A stretch of 34,344 nt of DNA from Dechloromonas sp. (GCA_016791065.1 JAEUOD010000188.1:1-34344); one strand, 5' to 3'; shown: positions 1-7,957, numbered from the stretch's first letter. Numbers and translations are program-made. Notes: generated by a model from the letters alone, not told the origin.

Positions 1-42
1 GATCTGAGGATCGAAGACGAGGTTTTCAGTTGCGAAATTCAT
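1..42 (-). CDS. hemN: Probable oxygen-independent coproporphyrinogen III oxidase, N-terminus only
   Basis: Only the first 14 codons are in the window, reading MNFATENLVFDPQI from an ATG at 42 on the minus strand. This resembles the start of betaproteobacterial HemN proteins from memory, and hemN is often divergent from fnr in this group. HemN is the radical-SAM enzyme that makes protoporphyrinogen precursors without oxygen. The shared upstream region carries an FNR box at 97-110, which suits an anaerobically controlled gene. The call rests on 14 residues and context, so it is tentative. Confidence 0.4.
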   Translation of the reverse strand, partial: MNFATENLVFDPQI

Positions 43-96
43 GGGGCAGACCACCGGAAGGTGGAACGATTATGTTCGGAAGGCTCTCAATACCGG

Positions 97-110
97 TTGA
101 CATGGATCAA
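97..110. promoter_or_regulatory. FNR-binding site between hemN and fnr
   Basis: The 14-mer TTGACATGGATCAA matches the FNR consensus TTGAT-N4-ATCAA at nine of ten defined positions. It ends 17 bases before the preferred fnr start codon, so bound FNR would sit on or just after the fnr promoter. This suggests negative autoregulation, while the same site could activate the divergent gene. Confidence 0.75.
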
Positions 111-127
111 GCGAACGCAGGTTGCAA

Positions 128-871
128 ATGCCCCACACGAATCCAGTGACTCAGGATGTATCGCTGTCCGTCATCAAGACGGCCTGCTCGAATTGTAACC
201 TGCGCGAGTTGTGCCTACCGTTTGGCCTTTCCCTCGAAGAGTTGGAACGCCTGGACGACCTGGTCTCGACCCGCCGCCGCATCAAGCGCGGCGACCATCT
301 TTACCGCGCCGGCGAACCCTTTGACGCCATCTATGCCATCCGCAGCGGCTTCTTCAAAACCGATGTCTTGCTGGAGGACGGCCGTGATCAGGTGACGGGC
401 TTCCAGATGGCCGGAGAGCTACTCGGCCTTGATGGCATCAGCACCGAACACCACACCTGCAACGCCATTGCTCTGGAAGACAGCGAGATCTGCTCGATTC
501 CCTTCTCGCGCCTGGAAAGCCTGTCGCGCGAAATCCACACATTGCAGCACCACTTCCACAAAGTGATGAGCCGCGAGATCGTTCGCGACCATGGCGTCAT
601 GATGCTGCTCGGCACCATGCGTGCCGAAGAGCGTCTGGCCGCCTTCCTGCTCAACCTGTCGCAGCGCTTTACCTCGCGCGGTTTCTCGCACGCCGAGTTC
701 TACCTGCGCATGACGCGCGAGGAAATCGGCAGCTATCTTGGCCTCAAACTGGAAACGGTGTCGCGTGCCTTCTCGCGCTTCCAGGAAGAAGGCCACATCG
801 CCGTGCAGCAGAAACACATCCGGATTCTCAACGTCAACGGCCTCAAGGCCCTGATGAACCACAGAGCCTGA
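128..871 (+). CDS. fnr: FNR-type oxygen-sensing transcriptional regulator
   Basis: A Crp/Fnr-family regulator that senses oxygen through a 4Fe-4S cluster and switches genes between aerobic and anaerobic growth. The N-terminal cysteines follow the C-x2-C-x5-C pattern of FNR (about residues 20, 23 and 29 from the ATG at 128), and the fourth ligand cysteine is near residue 122, just as in E. coli FNR. A cyclic-nucleotide-binding-type beta-roll follows, then a dimer helix, then a helix-turn-helix with the FNR-type recognition sequence ETVSRAFSRF. The frame stays open back to a TTG at 122, but ATG 128 is preferred because AGG lies six bases upstream of it. An FNR box directly upstream indicates autoregulation. 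Confidence 0.95.
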   Translation: MPHTNPVTQDVSLSVIKTACSNCNLRELCLPFGLSLEELERLDDLVSTRRRIKRGDHLYRAGEPFDAIYAIRSGFFKTDVLLEDGRDQVTGFQMAGELLGLDGISTEHHTCNAIALEDSEICSIPFSRLESLSREIHTLQHHFHKVMSREIVRDHGVMMLLGTMRAEERLAAFLLNLSQRFTSRGFSHAEFYLRMTREEIGSYLGLKLETVSRAFSRFQEEGHIAVQQKHIRILNVNGLKALMNHRA

Positions 872-874
872 ATA

Positions 875-923
875 ACGGTCCCGGAGTGACGCCCCCGAAA
901 GACCGTCGGCTAAAATGACGGTC
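875..923. repeat. Overlapping inverted repeats between fnr and the next gene
   Basis: ACGGTC at 875-880 pairs with GACCGT at 901-906, and GACCGTC at 901-907 pairs with GACGGTC at 917-923. The two hairpins are mutually exclusive. They lie between the fnr stop and the start of the 203-residue gene, with the second arm ending one base before its ATG. They could act as a terminator or as an operator; there is no T-run to favour a terminator. Confidence 0.4.
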
Positions 924-924
924 C

Positions 925-1536
925 ATGGGACATTCCAACCCCAACTCCTCCGTCACAGCGGAAACGCCTGATAAAGCGCGCCCTCTCGCCAAAGCTCCGG
1001 TGGACGTTCGCTCGCTCACAGCGACATGCGAATGGACGACCCACCTTCAAACCCGACAGGGTGCAATCGTTGTGCGCAGCGACTGTCGGCCGGGACGCAG
1101 TGCCGATGGCGGCGAAGTGCATGTACGCTTTTTCCTGGCCAACAACACTGAACCGATCGGCAGCGTCTCGCTTTACGCGATGAACCGCGACTTCGACTTC
1201 AACCGGCTCTACATGGCCTGGCTGGAGTTCGAAATCATCTTCGGCGATGAGGGCAAGAATGCCGGCTTTTGGTGGCTGGACGACTTCCGCAAGAACAAGG
1301 CACACCCACGCAGCGCCGAAACCAATCTGAGTGCTATCGCAGATGCTTATTTCAGAGCGGAGGCGGACGGCCTCTTCCGTTCGGTCGAGGGCTTCTACAT
1401 GTTTCCAGCCGCCTATGGACCGCAAAGCGAGGAGGTACGACTGAAGATCGTCGCGCAATACGCCAAGTACATGCGCTGCGAGGACGTCCCCGGCGCCAAG
1501 TATCTCAAGTATCTACCGCTCTACCACGCGCACTGA
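925..1536 (+). CDS. Hypothetical protein, 203 residues
   Basis: I do not recognise this protein. It has a low-complexity N-terminus of about 30 residues and then a compact domain rich in aromatic and charged residues, for example FWWLDDFRKNK near residue 113 and KYLKYLPLY near the C-terminus. There is no signal peptide, no membrane segment and no cysteine-rich motif, so it is probably cytoplasmic. Codon usage matches its neighbours and the antisense frames look like shadows. It follows fnr on the same strand by 53 bases, a gap filled with inverted repeats. No clear Shine-Dalgarno precedes the ATG. It converges with the nitroreductase gene, whose stop lies one base away. Confidence 0.7.
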   Translation: MGHSNPNSSVTAETPDKARPLAKAPVDVRSLTATCEWTTHLQTRQGAIVVRSDCRPGRSADGGEVHVRFFLANNTEPIGSVSLYAMNRDFDFNRLYMAWLEFEIIFGDEGKNAGFWWLDDFRKNKAHPRSAETNLSAIADAYFRAEADGLFRSVEGFYMFPAAYGPQSEEVRLKIVAQYAKYMRCEDVPGAKYLKYLPLYHAH

Positions 1537-1537
1537 A

Positions 1538-2275
1538 TCAACCTGCACAGGCACCGTCGTGATAAACGACGAACTCGGCAAGCGGCACACGCGCCGGGTG
1601 AAGCTCGTTCTCGATCGCCCTCGGATCGGCATAGCCCAGCGCCATGCCGCAAACCAGTTGTTCGTGCTCGGCAAAGCCGAGTTGTTGGCCGACGACTCCG
1701 TGAAAATCGATCCAGGCCGCCTGAGGGCAAGTTGCCATGCCACGCGCTGTGGCGGCCAACATCAGGTTCTGCAGGAACATGCCGAAATCGAGCCAACTCC
1801 CCTGCGCCAGACGACGATCGACGGTGAAGATCAAACCGACCGGCGCATCGAAGAAGGTGAAATTGCGCCGCATCTGAGCCCGCATCCGGGCTTTTTCCTC
1901 GCGCTGGATGCCTAGCAGGCCATAGAGCGACCAACCGTTCTCGCGCCGCCGGGCAAGATACGGTTCAAAAAAATCGGACGGGTAATAATCGTATTCCCGC
2001 GACTCGAACGCATCGGCGTCAAAGGCGCAACAAACGGCCGCACAAAGCGCGTCGCGCACCTGACCGGTGAGAACATGGACGTGCCAGGGCTGCATGTTGC
2101 TGCCGGAAGGAGCCCAACTGGCCAGTGCGAGCAATGCTTCGATGTCCGCCGGCGCCACCGGTTTCGACAAAAAGGCCCGTGTTGCACGCCGAGCGCGGAT
2201 GACCCGCTCGACGGCTGAACGTTCGTCATGAGCACCTGATACCGCTTGCGACGGCCCTGCACGATGCATGTCCAT
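1538..2275 (-). CDS. Nitroreductase-family FMN oxidoreductase
   Basis: A 245-residue FMN-dependent NAD(P)H oxidoreductase of the nitroreductase superfamily. Family marks are RRATRAF near residue 30 (FMN phosphate contact), APSGSNMQPWHV near residue 55, the dimer helix around FLQNLMLAA, and MALGYADP near residue 215. The pattern resembles the PnbA/NfnB subgroup, which reduces nitroaromatics or quinones, but substrates cannot be read from sequence. The ATG at 2275 has AGGTG five bases upstream. A strong terminator at 2287-2315 separates it from the catabolic operon, so it is probably transcribed on its own. The first dozen residues may be dispensable, as there is a second ATG at 2269. Confidence 0.85.
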   Translation of the reverse strand: MDMHRAGPSQAVSGAHDERSAVERVIRARRATRAFLSKPVAPADIEALLALASWAPSGSNMQPWHVHVLTGQVRDALCAAVCCAFDADAFESREYDYYPSDFFEPYLARRRENGWSLYGLLGIQREEKARMRAQMRRNFTFFDAPVGLIFTVDRRLAQGSWLDFGMFLQNLMLAATARGMATCPQAAWIDFHGVVGQQLGFAEHEQLVCGMALGYADPRAIENELHPARVPLAEFVVYHDGACAG

Positions 2276-2286
2276 ATTTTCACCTG

Positions 2287-2315
2287 AAAAAAAACGGAGC
2301 GGTCCTCACCGCTCC
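2287..2315 (-). terminator. Rho-independent terminator of the catabolic operon
   Basis: The stem GGAGCGGT/ACCGCTCC (2296-2303 and 2308-2315) has a CCTC loop and is followed on the minus strand by a run of eight T. It lies just after the reductase stop and marks the 3' end of unit C. Confidence 0.9.
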
Positions 2316-2357
2316 AGAATGCCTGAGTAGGCAACTACTACAGAGGAATCGTCCAGA

Positions 2358-3380
2358 TCAGGCGGCCTTCGCCTGAGCCTGTGTGAAATAACCTTCGGTA
2401 TGAATCAAGCGTTCCGCCGCCCCCAAACGTCGAGCTGCCGTCGAACATGCATCGACGAAGGCCGGACTACCCGCAATGAAGACACTGTGGTTCGACAGAT
2501 CGCCGAACAGCTTGGGCAGCAACTCCGGTACCCGGCCGGTCAGTCCCTCATGCACCTCCTGCGTCAACGTCGGTAGATAGCGGAAATTGGGATAGCGCTT
2601 GCACCAGTAGTCGAGCAGGCCGCTTTCGTAGAGGTCATCCCGGGTTTTGGCCGAGAAAACCAGGGTGACCTGCTGCCGGAAACCGCGCCGAAAGGCCGCC
2701 TCGGACAGCGACAAGATTGGGGCCAGCCCTGAGCCGGCGGCCAGGCAGAGGACAGGGGTCTCGACGGAGGGATCGCCGATGAACGTGCCGTAGGGCCCCG
2801 AAACGCTGACCGAATCGCCGATCCGAAGATCGTCATGCACCCAGCGGCTGGCTCGTCCGTCCTCGACCCGGGTGATCTGCAGGAGCAGTTCGCCGTCGGC
2901 TTTCGGCGCGTTGGCCAGGGAATAGCAGCGCTGCGGAATGCGCCCCTCGAGATCACCGAGCAATACGTACTGCCCCGGCCAGAAACGCATCGGCGCAGCC
3001 AACGGTTGCAGGCGCAGTTCGACGATGCGCCCGGTACGACGAATGCGCTCGGTAACAACGTGGATTTGCCCGGTCTGCGGCGGGAAGAGCTTGGGCTTGG
3101 CATCCTCGGTACCCCACTCGATGACCAGTTCGTCCGAGAGCGGCTTGGCCATGCACATCAGACCGTAGCCTTGATCACGGTCCTCCAGGGAGAGAGCCAT
3201 GTCGAGCACAATCCCTTGGTCGAACTCGCCGGACACGACGCGGACCTTGCAATCGCCGCAGGCCCCCGCCCGGCAATTGTTGGGCAGGGCATAGCCGGCG
3301 TTCTCGAGGGCCATCAGCACGGTATCGCCGCTGCCGCATTTGACCTCGTGGCCCGAGGGATGGAGGCGGATGGTTTTCAT
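2358..3380 (-). CDS. 2Fe-2S ferredoxin / FAD / NAD(P)H oxygenase reductase
   Basis: A 340-residue single-chain electron-transfer protein. Residues 1-90 form a plant-type 2Fe-2S ferredoxin with ligands C36-x4-C41-x2-C44 and C76. Residues 105-205 are the FAD domain with RCYSLAN, the RxYS flavin motif. The rest is a NAD(P)H domain with AAGSGLAPILS. This N-terminal-ferredoxin order is that of AscD-type and methane-monooxygenase-type reductases, while PaaE has its ferredoxin at the C-terminus. The most likely partner is the diiron oxygenase at 12311-13342, because no other oxygenase is in the cluster and both genes follow the same operator type. It is the last gene of unit C, just before a terminator. 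GGAG lies 11 bases before the ATG. Confidence 0.9.
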   Translation of the reverse strand: MKTIRLHPSGHEVKCGSGDTVLMALENAGYALPNNCRAGACGDCKVRVVSGEFDQGIVLDMALSLEDRDQGYGLMCMAKPLSDELVIEWGTEDAKPKLFPPQTGQIHVVTERIRRTGRIVELRLQPLAAPMRFWPGQYVLLGDLEGRIPQRCYSLANAPKADGELLLQITRVEDGRASRWVHDDLRIGDSVSVSGPYGTFIGDPSVETPVLCLAAGSGLAPILSLSEAAFRRGFRQQVTLVFSAKTRDDLYESGLLDYWCKRYPNFRYLPTLTQEVHEGLTGRVPELLPKLFGDLSNHSVFIAGSPAFVDACSTAARRLGAAERLIHTEGYFTQAQAKAA

Positions 3381-3405
3381 TGGTTGTTGTACTCCGTGGC
3401 GAGGC

Positions 3406-4740
3406 TCATGGTTGCTGACGCTTGATGACGCGGGTTGCCTTGGCCTCGTAGCGCGGCAACAGCCCTTCGCCGTAGCACTTGACGGCGCAGGTCAGGCCGA
3501 GCCGGGCGCGCAGTTGCTGACGCAACTCTTCTTCCATTTGTGCCGACGGCATCGAAGCATCGGGCGTCCGCTCGAAGGCGACCTCGATCTGGTCCATGCT
3601 GCCCTCTCGGGAATCGACGTAAACCTGCCAGGCCTCCTTGACCGTCCCCGGCAGCCCGGCGATGACGTCCTCGATCTGCGACGGGAAAACCATGACGCCG
3701 CGCACCTTCATCATGTCGTCCGAACGCCCGATGATGCGGCCGACCAGCGGGAAGCCGTGACGACCGCAGGGGCAGCCGTAGGGATCCTTCGACAGCCGGA
3801 CGAGATCGCGGGTACGCCAGCGAACGACTGGCGATGCCTCCTTGTCGAGCGTCGTGATGACCAGTTCACCAACCTCTCCCGGCCCGACCGGCTCCAGGGT
3901 TTGCGGGTCGAGAATCTCGGTCAGCACCGAATCGTCGTTGATCAGGTGCATCTCGTCGGCGGCATGGGAATGCTCGCAGGAAATACCCAGGATGGGGCCA
4001 CCGGCCTCGGTCGTGCCGTAGATGTTATGCGCCTTGAAACCCTCCGGCATCATCGCTTCCATCTCGTTGCGGAAGGTGGTCGAGACCGACTGGCCGCCGA
4101 ACAGGCCGACCCGCAGTTTCCAGTCCTTGCGGGGATCAATGCCGAGCTTGTGGGCATGGGTGATCAGGGTCATCAGCCAGAGCGGCGACATGGTGGTCGC
4201 ATCGTAAGCATGATCGCGGATCCAGCCCGGCATCAGATCGCTGCGCCCGGGGCCGATCGGGAAATTGACCGCGCCGTAGGACTGGATCGCCTCGTCCATC
4301 GACGAGCCGCCAACCCACAGACCATAGCCGTAGCCCTGATAGATCTTGTCGCCCGGCACGATGCCGACGGTGCGGAAAATCCGGTGCAGTTGCTTGACCA
4401 CCGTCTCGCGCCAGTCCCTGGCCGTGAAACCGAACAGCACCGGCAGGCCGGTCGTGCCCGAGGTGGCAGTGAAGCGCATGACCTTCTCGAGTTCGACGGT
4501 CAGCATCGGGTAGGGATACATCGCGCGCAGGTCGGCCTTTTCCAGTGTCGGGAACTTGCTCAACGCGGTCCGCCCGGTGAGGTCGGCGGCACTGATGCCG
4601 GCGGCGCCGAAATGCTTCTGCCAGGCGGCCGAGCCTTGCAGGCGCTGGCCCAGTTGCTGCAGCTTGCGCTCCTGGATGGCCAGTACTTCGTCGCGGCTGG
4701 CGTAATCTTCGCCCATTCTTTTTTGGTCGCTCATGTCCAT
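3406..4740 (-). CDS. Phenylacetate-CoA-ligase-family acyl-CoA synthetase
   Basis: A 444-residue adenylate-forming CoA ligase of the PaaK group, full length for that family. It shows the ATP-binding loop TSGTTGLPV near residue 94, YGTTEAGG near residue 240, RWRTRDL near residue 305, the hinge region GRSDDMMKVRG near residue 338, and the C-terminal lysine in EAKATRVI. It should convert a free carboxylic acid to its CoA thioester with ATP, giving AMP. It is probably the entry enzyme of the pathway. PaaK relatives also act on benzoates, indoleacetate and other aromatic acids, so the substrate is open. A strong AGGAGG precedes the ATG at 4740. It lies between DUF2889 and the reductase in unit C. 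Confidence 0.9.
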   Translation of the reverse strand: MDMSDQKRMGEDYASRDEVLAIQERKLQQLGQRLQGSAAWQKHFGAAGISAADLTGRTALSKFPTLEKADLRAMYPYPMLTVELEKVMRFTATSGTTGLPVLFGFTARDWRETVVKQLHRIFRTVGIVPGDKIYQGYGYGLWVGGSSMDEAIQSYGAVNFPIGPGRSDLMPGWIRDHAYDATTMSPLWLMTLITHAHKLGIDPRKDWKLRVGLFGGQSVSTTFRNEMEAMMPEGFKAHNIYGTTEAGGPILGISCEHSHAADEMHLINDDSVLTEILDPQTLEPVGPGEVGELVITTLDKEASPVVRWRTRDLVRLSKDPYGCPCGRHGFPLVGRIIGRSDDMMKVRGVMVFPSQIEDVIAGLPGTVKEAWQVYVDSREGSMDQIEVAFERTPDASMPSAQMEEELRQQLRARLGLTCAVKCYGEGLLPRYEAKATRVIKRQQP

Positions 4741-4820
4741 TGTCTCCTCCTGTGGGGGTTGAATTCGGGGTGGCCGTCTAGGCCGTCTGTCCCTGGTTTG
4801 TCATCACTCGCTTCCTTTCT

Positions 4821-5423
4821 TCATTCGCTGCCTTGCTTCGATTGCCGCCACCAGCGGGGATAGACCTCGCGCACGATCTCGCCGTTCTCGGCGAGGGCAT
4901 GGCAACCGTCGATTTCGAACGGCCGCTGCCCATTGTCGCGGCGATGCCAGCGCTCCTCGACCAGGCTCTGGATCGCCACGGTCGGCACCAGGTATAGCAT
5001 CTCGGTCAGGTGGCTGCAGCCGGCCACGCCACCGAACAGTTTCTGCACCGCGGAACGGAAACCGTCGAGCAGGTTGAGACCAACGATCTGCCGATAGGCC
5101 GGGCTGATCGTGTCGCAGATACCGGGGTACGGCGTCGCCAGCGAATTCGCGATGACATCGACAATCCGGTAGTCGGCATCGATCGTCGCCCGCAGGGCCA
5201 TGTGGTGCATTGGCTGCTCACCCAGGCGGATACCGCGGGTCAGCGGAAAATCCTCGGGCTTGACGTCGACCATCGTGACTTCAATGTCCCACAAGCCGTC
5301 GTCGCGGGCATAACCGGCACACTCAAAGCTGCGGCGATGCAGGAGCTTCCGACGCAGGCTGACTGCCCTGCCAGAAACTTCCCGCCCGGCCGTTTGCCGC
5401 AGTTGCGCTATCTTCTCGTTCAT
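4821..5423 (-). CDS. DUF2889-domain protein
   Basis: A 200-residue protein that matches my memory of the DUF2889 family: LLHRRSFECAGYARDDGLWDIE near residue 28, a central segment around MHHMALRATID, and the GGVAGCSHLTEML motif near residue 130. The function of the family is not established. Two conserved features, H-R-R near the start and G-C-S-H-L later, could serve metal or ligand binding, but that is inference. The open frame extends far upstream to 5735, overlapping the thiolase. I chose ATG 5423 because it has GAGG eight bases upstream, follows the thiolase stop by eight bases, and begins the conserved part. It is embedded in unit C between the thiolase and the ligase, so a role in handling the CoA intermediates is likely. 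Confidence 0.8.
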   Translation of the reverse strand: MNEKIAQLRQTAGREVSGRAVSLRRKLLHRRSFECAGYARDDGLWDIEVTMVDVKPEDFPLTRGIRLGEQPMHHMALRATIDADYRIVDVIANSLATPYPGICDTISPAYRQIVGLNLLDGFRSAVQKLFGGVAGCSHLTEMLYLVPTVAIQSLVEERWHRRDNGQRPFEIDGCHALAENGEIVREVYPRWWRQSKQGSE

Positions 5424-5431
5424 CGTCTGCC

Positions 5432-6616
5432 TCACGCTGCCTGATACAGGGTCACGACGCAGGCGCCGCCGAGCCCCAGGTTGTGCTGCAAGGCCGTACG
5501 CGCCCCCGCCACCTGCCGGTCGCCGGCCTGGCCGCGCAATTGCCAGACCAGTTCGGCGCACTGGGCGAGTCCAGTGGCGCCCAGCGGATGCCCTTTCGAC
5601 AGCAGGCCGCCGGAAGGATTGGTCACGTAACGCCCGCCGTAGGTATTGTCGCCGTCGAGGATGAAGCGCTCGGCGGTTCCCGGCGGGGTCAGGCCGAGCC
5701 CCTCGTAGGTAATCAGTTCGTTGGCGGTGAAGCAATCGTGCAACTCGATCACGTCGACGTCCTCCGGACCGATACCGGCCTGTTCATAGACCGCCCGGGC
5801 CGAACGCTCAGTCATCTCGTAGCCGACGACATAGCGCATGTCGCGCCCCGCGAAGGTTTGCTCGGTATCGGTCACCATCGACTGCGCCGCAATGCTCACC
5901 CGCATGTCCAGGCCGTGCCGGCGCGCGAAGCTTTCGGAACACAGCACGGCGGCAGCGCCACCGCAGGTCGGCGGGCAACACTGCAGACGCGTCATCGGAT
6001 GAAAAACCGTCGGCGAGGCCATGACTTCTTCGAGCGTTACCGTCTCCCGGAAGACGGCGTTGGGATTACGTGCCGCATGCTGGCGCGCCTTCACCGCGAT
6101 ACGGGCGAAGACCTCCGGCCCGACGCCGTACTGCGCCATGTAGGCGCGCCCGGCACCGCCAAAGAACTGGGCGGCCCGCGGGATACCGTCGTCGTAGCCC
6201 TGGATCTCCCGCATCTGCTCGGCAAAGCGGGCGACCGGCGAAGGGCGGTCGGTGAAATGGCTTTTCAGGGCGCCTGGCGGCATCTGCTCGAAACCGACCG
6301 CCAGCACGCACTCGGCAGCGCCCGATTCGATGGCCTGGCGCGCCAGGAAAAGCCCGGACGAACCGCTGGCGCAGTAGTTGTTCAGGTTGAAGATCGGGAT
6401 GCCGGTTAGGCCGACCTGGTAGAGCACCGCCTGCCCGGCCGCCGAATCCCCGTAAACATAGCTGGCGTAAGCCTGCTGCACGGCCGAGTAAGGCAGCCCC
6501 GCATCCGCCAGCGCCCGTTCGACGGCACCGGCACCGAGTTCGGTATAAGGCACGTTGGCGCTCGGCTTGACGAAAGGCACCATGCCCACCCCGACGACGA
6601 AGACACGATTTCCCAT
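5432..6616 (-). CDS. SCP2-type thiolase / lipid-transfer thiolase
   Basis: A 394-residue thiolase-superfamily enzyme of the SCP-x/Ltp type. The acylated cysteine is C82 in NNYCASGSSG. The second signature is ELHDCFTANE, and the C-terminal motif LSKGHPLGATG carries the general-base histidine. A glycine-rich HNLGLGGACVV closes the fold. Such thiolases cleave 3-ketoacyl-CoA or act as retro-aldolases, and members handle branched or bulky substrates such as sterol side chains and ibuprofen-CoA derivatives. Unlike many Ltp loci, no DUF35 partner is present. The frame opens at a TTG at 6622 overlapping the hydratase stop, but ATG 6616 is preferred. It is the third gene of unit C. Confidence 0.9.
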   Translation of the reverse strand: MGNRVFVVGVGMVPFVKPSANVPYTELGAGAVERALADAGLPYSAVQQAYASYVYGDSAAGQAVLYQVGLTGIPIFNLNNYCASGSSGLFLARQAIESGAAECVLAVGFEQMPPGALKSHFTDRPSPVARFAEQMREIQGYDDGIPRAAQFFGGAGRAYMAQYGVGPEVFARIAVKARQHAARNPNAVFRETVTLEEVMASPTVFHPMTRLQCCPPTCGGAAAVLCSESFARRHGLDMRVSIAAQSMVTDTEQTFAGRDMRYVVGYEMTERSARAVYEQAGIGPEDVDVIELHDCFTANELITYEGLGLTPPGTAERFILDGDNTYGGRYVTNPSGGLLSKGHPLGATGLAQCAELVWQLRGQAGDRQVAGARTALQHNLGLGGACVVTLYQAA

Positions 6617-6618
6617 GA

Positions 6619-7389
6619 TCAACGCCCGACGAACGTCGGCCGGCGTTTTTCCTGGAAGGCCTTTAGCCCCTCGTCGGCATCCCGGGTCAGCATGAGCATG
6701 GCCTGGCTTTCCGCTTCGAGGCGAACGACCTCTTCATAGCTATGGCCTTCGTCGAGAATGCGCTTGCTCGCGCGGAAAGACTGGGTCGGCCCCTGGGCGA
6801 TCGATTCGAGCAGTTTGCGTGAAACGGCTTCGAGATCGGGCGCGGCCACAGCCCGGTTGACCAGCCCCATGCTGGCTGCCTCAAGACCGGAGAACAGGCG
6901 ACCGGTGAAGATCAGTTCGGCGGCTTTCGCCCGCCCCAGGCGTTCGCGCAGGTAATAATGACCGCCGGAATCGAGCACCAGGCCGATATTGCGGAACGGA
7001 CTGCCGAGCAAGGCCGTTTCGGCGACATAAACGATGTCGCAGGCGAGCGCCAGGCCGAAGCCGAAGCCCAGGGCCGGCCCCTCGACCTGGGCGAAGGTCG
7101 GGATCGGGCATTGGCGAACGGCATCGAGCACCGGGTTGATGCGGTCACGCAGGAGAATCAGCGTATCGTCGGTCGCCGCATCGACGCCGCTCAAGTCGCG
7201 CCCAGCACAGAAACTGCCGCCCGAACCGCAAATCCGGATACAACGGCTATCCTGATCACGCGCCAGTGAGATGGCCTTGGCAATATCCTCCATGCCCTCG
7301 ATGGTGAGACTGTTCTTTTTTTGCGGCCGATTCAGGGAAATCGTGGTTACCCCGCCCTGCTGCTCGACGAGCAGCGATTCGGTTTGCAT
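6619..7389 (-). CDS. Enoyl-CoA hydratase/isomerase (PaaG-like)
   Basis: A crotonase-fold enzyme of about 256 residues. The oxyanion-hole motifs are GSFCAGRDL near residue 62 and EGPALGFGFGLALACD near residue 105. At the usual second catalytic position it has LVLDSGG, keeping the Asp seen in PaaG, while the first catalytic Glu of true hydratases is not obvious. An isomerase role is therefore as likely as hydration. The frame opens at 7497, but the extension overlaps the MaoC gene and lacks family residues. ATG 7389 starts the conserved domain, although its Shine-Dalgarno is distant (AGGA about 16 bases upstream); a CTG or TTG just before it is possible. It is the second gene of unit C. Confidence 0.88.
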   Translation of the reverse strand: MQTESLLVEQQGGVTTISLNRPQKKNSLTIEGMEDIAKAISLARDQDSRCIRICGSGGSFCAGRDLSGVDAATDDTLILLRDRINPVLDAVRQCPIPTFAQVEGPALGFGFGLALACDIVYVAETALLGSPFRNIGLVLDSGGHYYLRERLGRAKAAELIFTGRLFSGLEAASMGLVNRAVAAPDLEAVSRKLLESIAQGPTQSFRASKRILDEGHSYEEVVRLEAESQAMLMLTRDADEGLKAFQEKRRPTFVGR

Positions 7390-7412
7390 CAACAGGCTGA
7401 ATTTTTCCTTGC

Positions 7413-7868
7413 TCAATTGGATGCTCCCTTGAAAGCCATCAGTATCTGCAGATCGCTCTTCATGACCGTGATGCCGTTCTGGTTGACCATGTTCCACTCC
7501 AGGCGGATCAGTCCGTCACGCCCTTCCCGCTTGGTCTCCTTGGCGAGCACACGGGCTTCGAGATGCAGGGTGTCGCCGATGAAGGTCGGTGCGATGAAGC
7601 GCAGGTTGTCGGTGCCGTAGTTGGCGACGATCGCCGGCGCATCCGGCGGCACGCCGAGGCCGGCGGCATAGGCCAGCACCAGCAGGCCGGGGACGACGCG
7701 CTGGCCGAAGCGGGTTTGCGCCGCGTAATGGGCATTTGTATGCAGGACATACCAGTCGCCGGTCAGGGAACACCACTGGACGATGTCGGATTCGGTGATC
7801 GTCCTGCCACGACTGGCCATCCGCTCATCAACTTCGATTTCGTCGAAATATCGATTCAGAAACGACAA
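7413..7868 (-). CDS. MaoC-type hot-dog enoyl-CoA hydratase (PaaZ hydratase-like)
   Basis: A 151-residue single hot-dog domain. TGDWYVLHTNAHYA near residue 36 is the hydratase motif that places the catalytic Asp and His, and VPGLLVLAYAAGL then VANYGTDNLRF resemble the hydratase domain of PaaZ, which opens the oxepin ring in phenylacetate breakdown. Here the domain stands alone, with no fused aldehyde dehydrogenase. It would hydrate an enoyl-CoA or a ring-opened or epoxide intermediate. It starts with TTG, supported by AGGAG six bases upstream. It is the first gene of unit C, and two TetR-type operators lie within 90 bases upstream. Confidence 0.88.
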   Translation of the reverse strand: MSFLNRYFDEIEVDERMASRGRTITESDIVQWCSLTGDWYVLHTNAHYAAQTRFGQRVVPGLLVLAYAAGLGVPPDAPAIVANYGTDNLRFIAPTFIGDTLHLEARVLAKETKREGRDGLIRLEWNMVNQNGITVMKSDLQILMAFKGASN

Positions 7869-7896
7869 GAGACTCTCCTTCGGGGATCAAAACATT

Positions 7897-7908
7897 CCGT
7901 CTAGACGG
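7897..7908. promoter_or_regulatory. TetR operator, copy 1 (unit C promoter)
   Basis: The perfect palindrome CCGTCTAGACGG lies 29 bases upstream of the MaoC start. It shares the flank GGGTTA with the copy at 10040. A site this close to the start codon would block transcription when occupied. Confidence 0.75.
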
Positions 7909-7945
7909 GTTATTTACAACTTATTTTGAAGCACTTATTTATTGA

Positions 7946-7957
7946 CCGTTTGGACGG
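7946..7957. promoter_or_regulatory. TetR operator, copy 2 (unit C promoter)
   Basis: CCGTTTGGACGG is one base away from the symmetric form and is preceded by TTGA, giving TTGACCGTTTGGACGG. Its centre is 49 bases from copy 1, so two dimers could flank or cover the unit C promoter. Confidence 0.65.

Noticed and set aside
901-923. GACCGTC/GACGGTC inverted repeat as a fifth TetR operator
   Set aside because: The half-sites look alike, but the spacer is nine bases and not two, and the place is unrelated to the catabolic units.
3340-4863. 507-codon open frame on the plus strand
   Set aside because: It is antisense to the PaaK-type ligase, which has full family motifs. The plus frame shows only GC-rich shadow composition.
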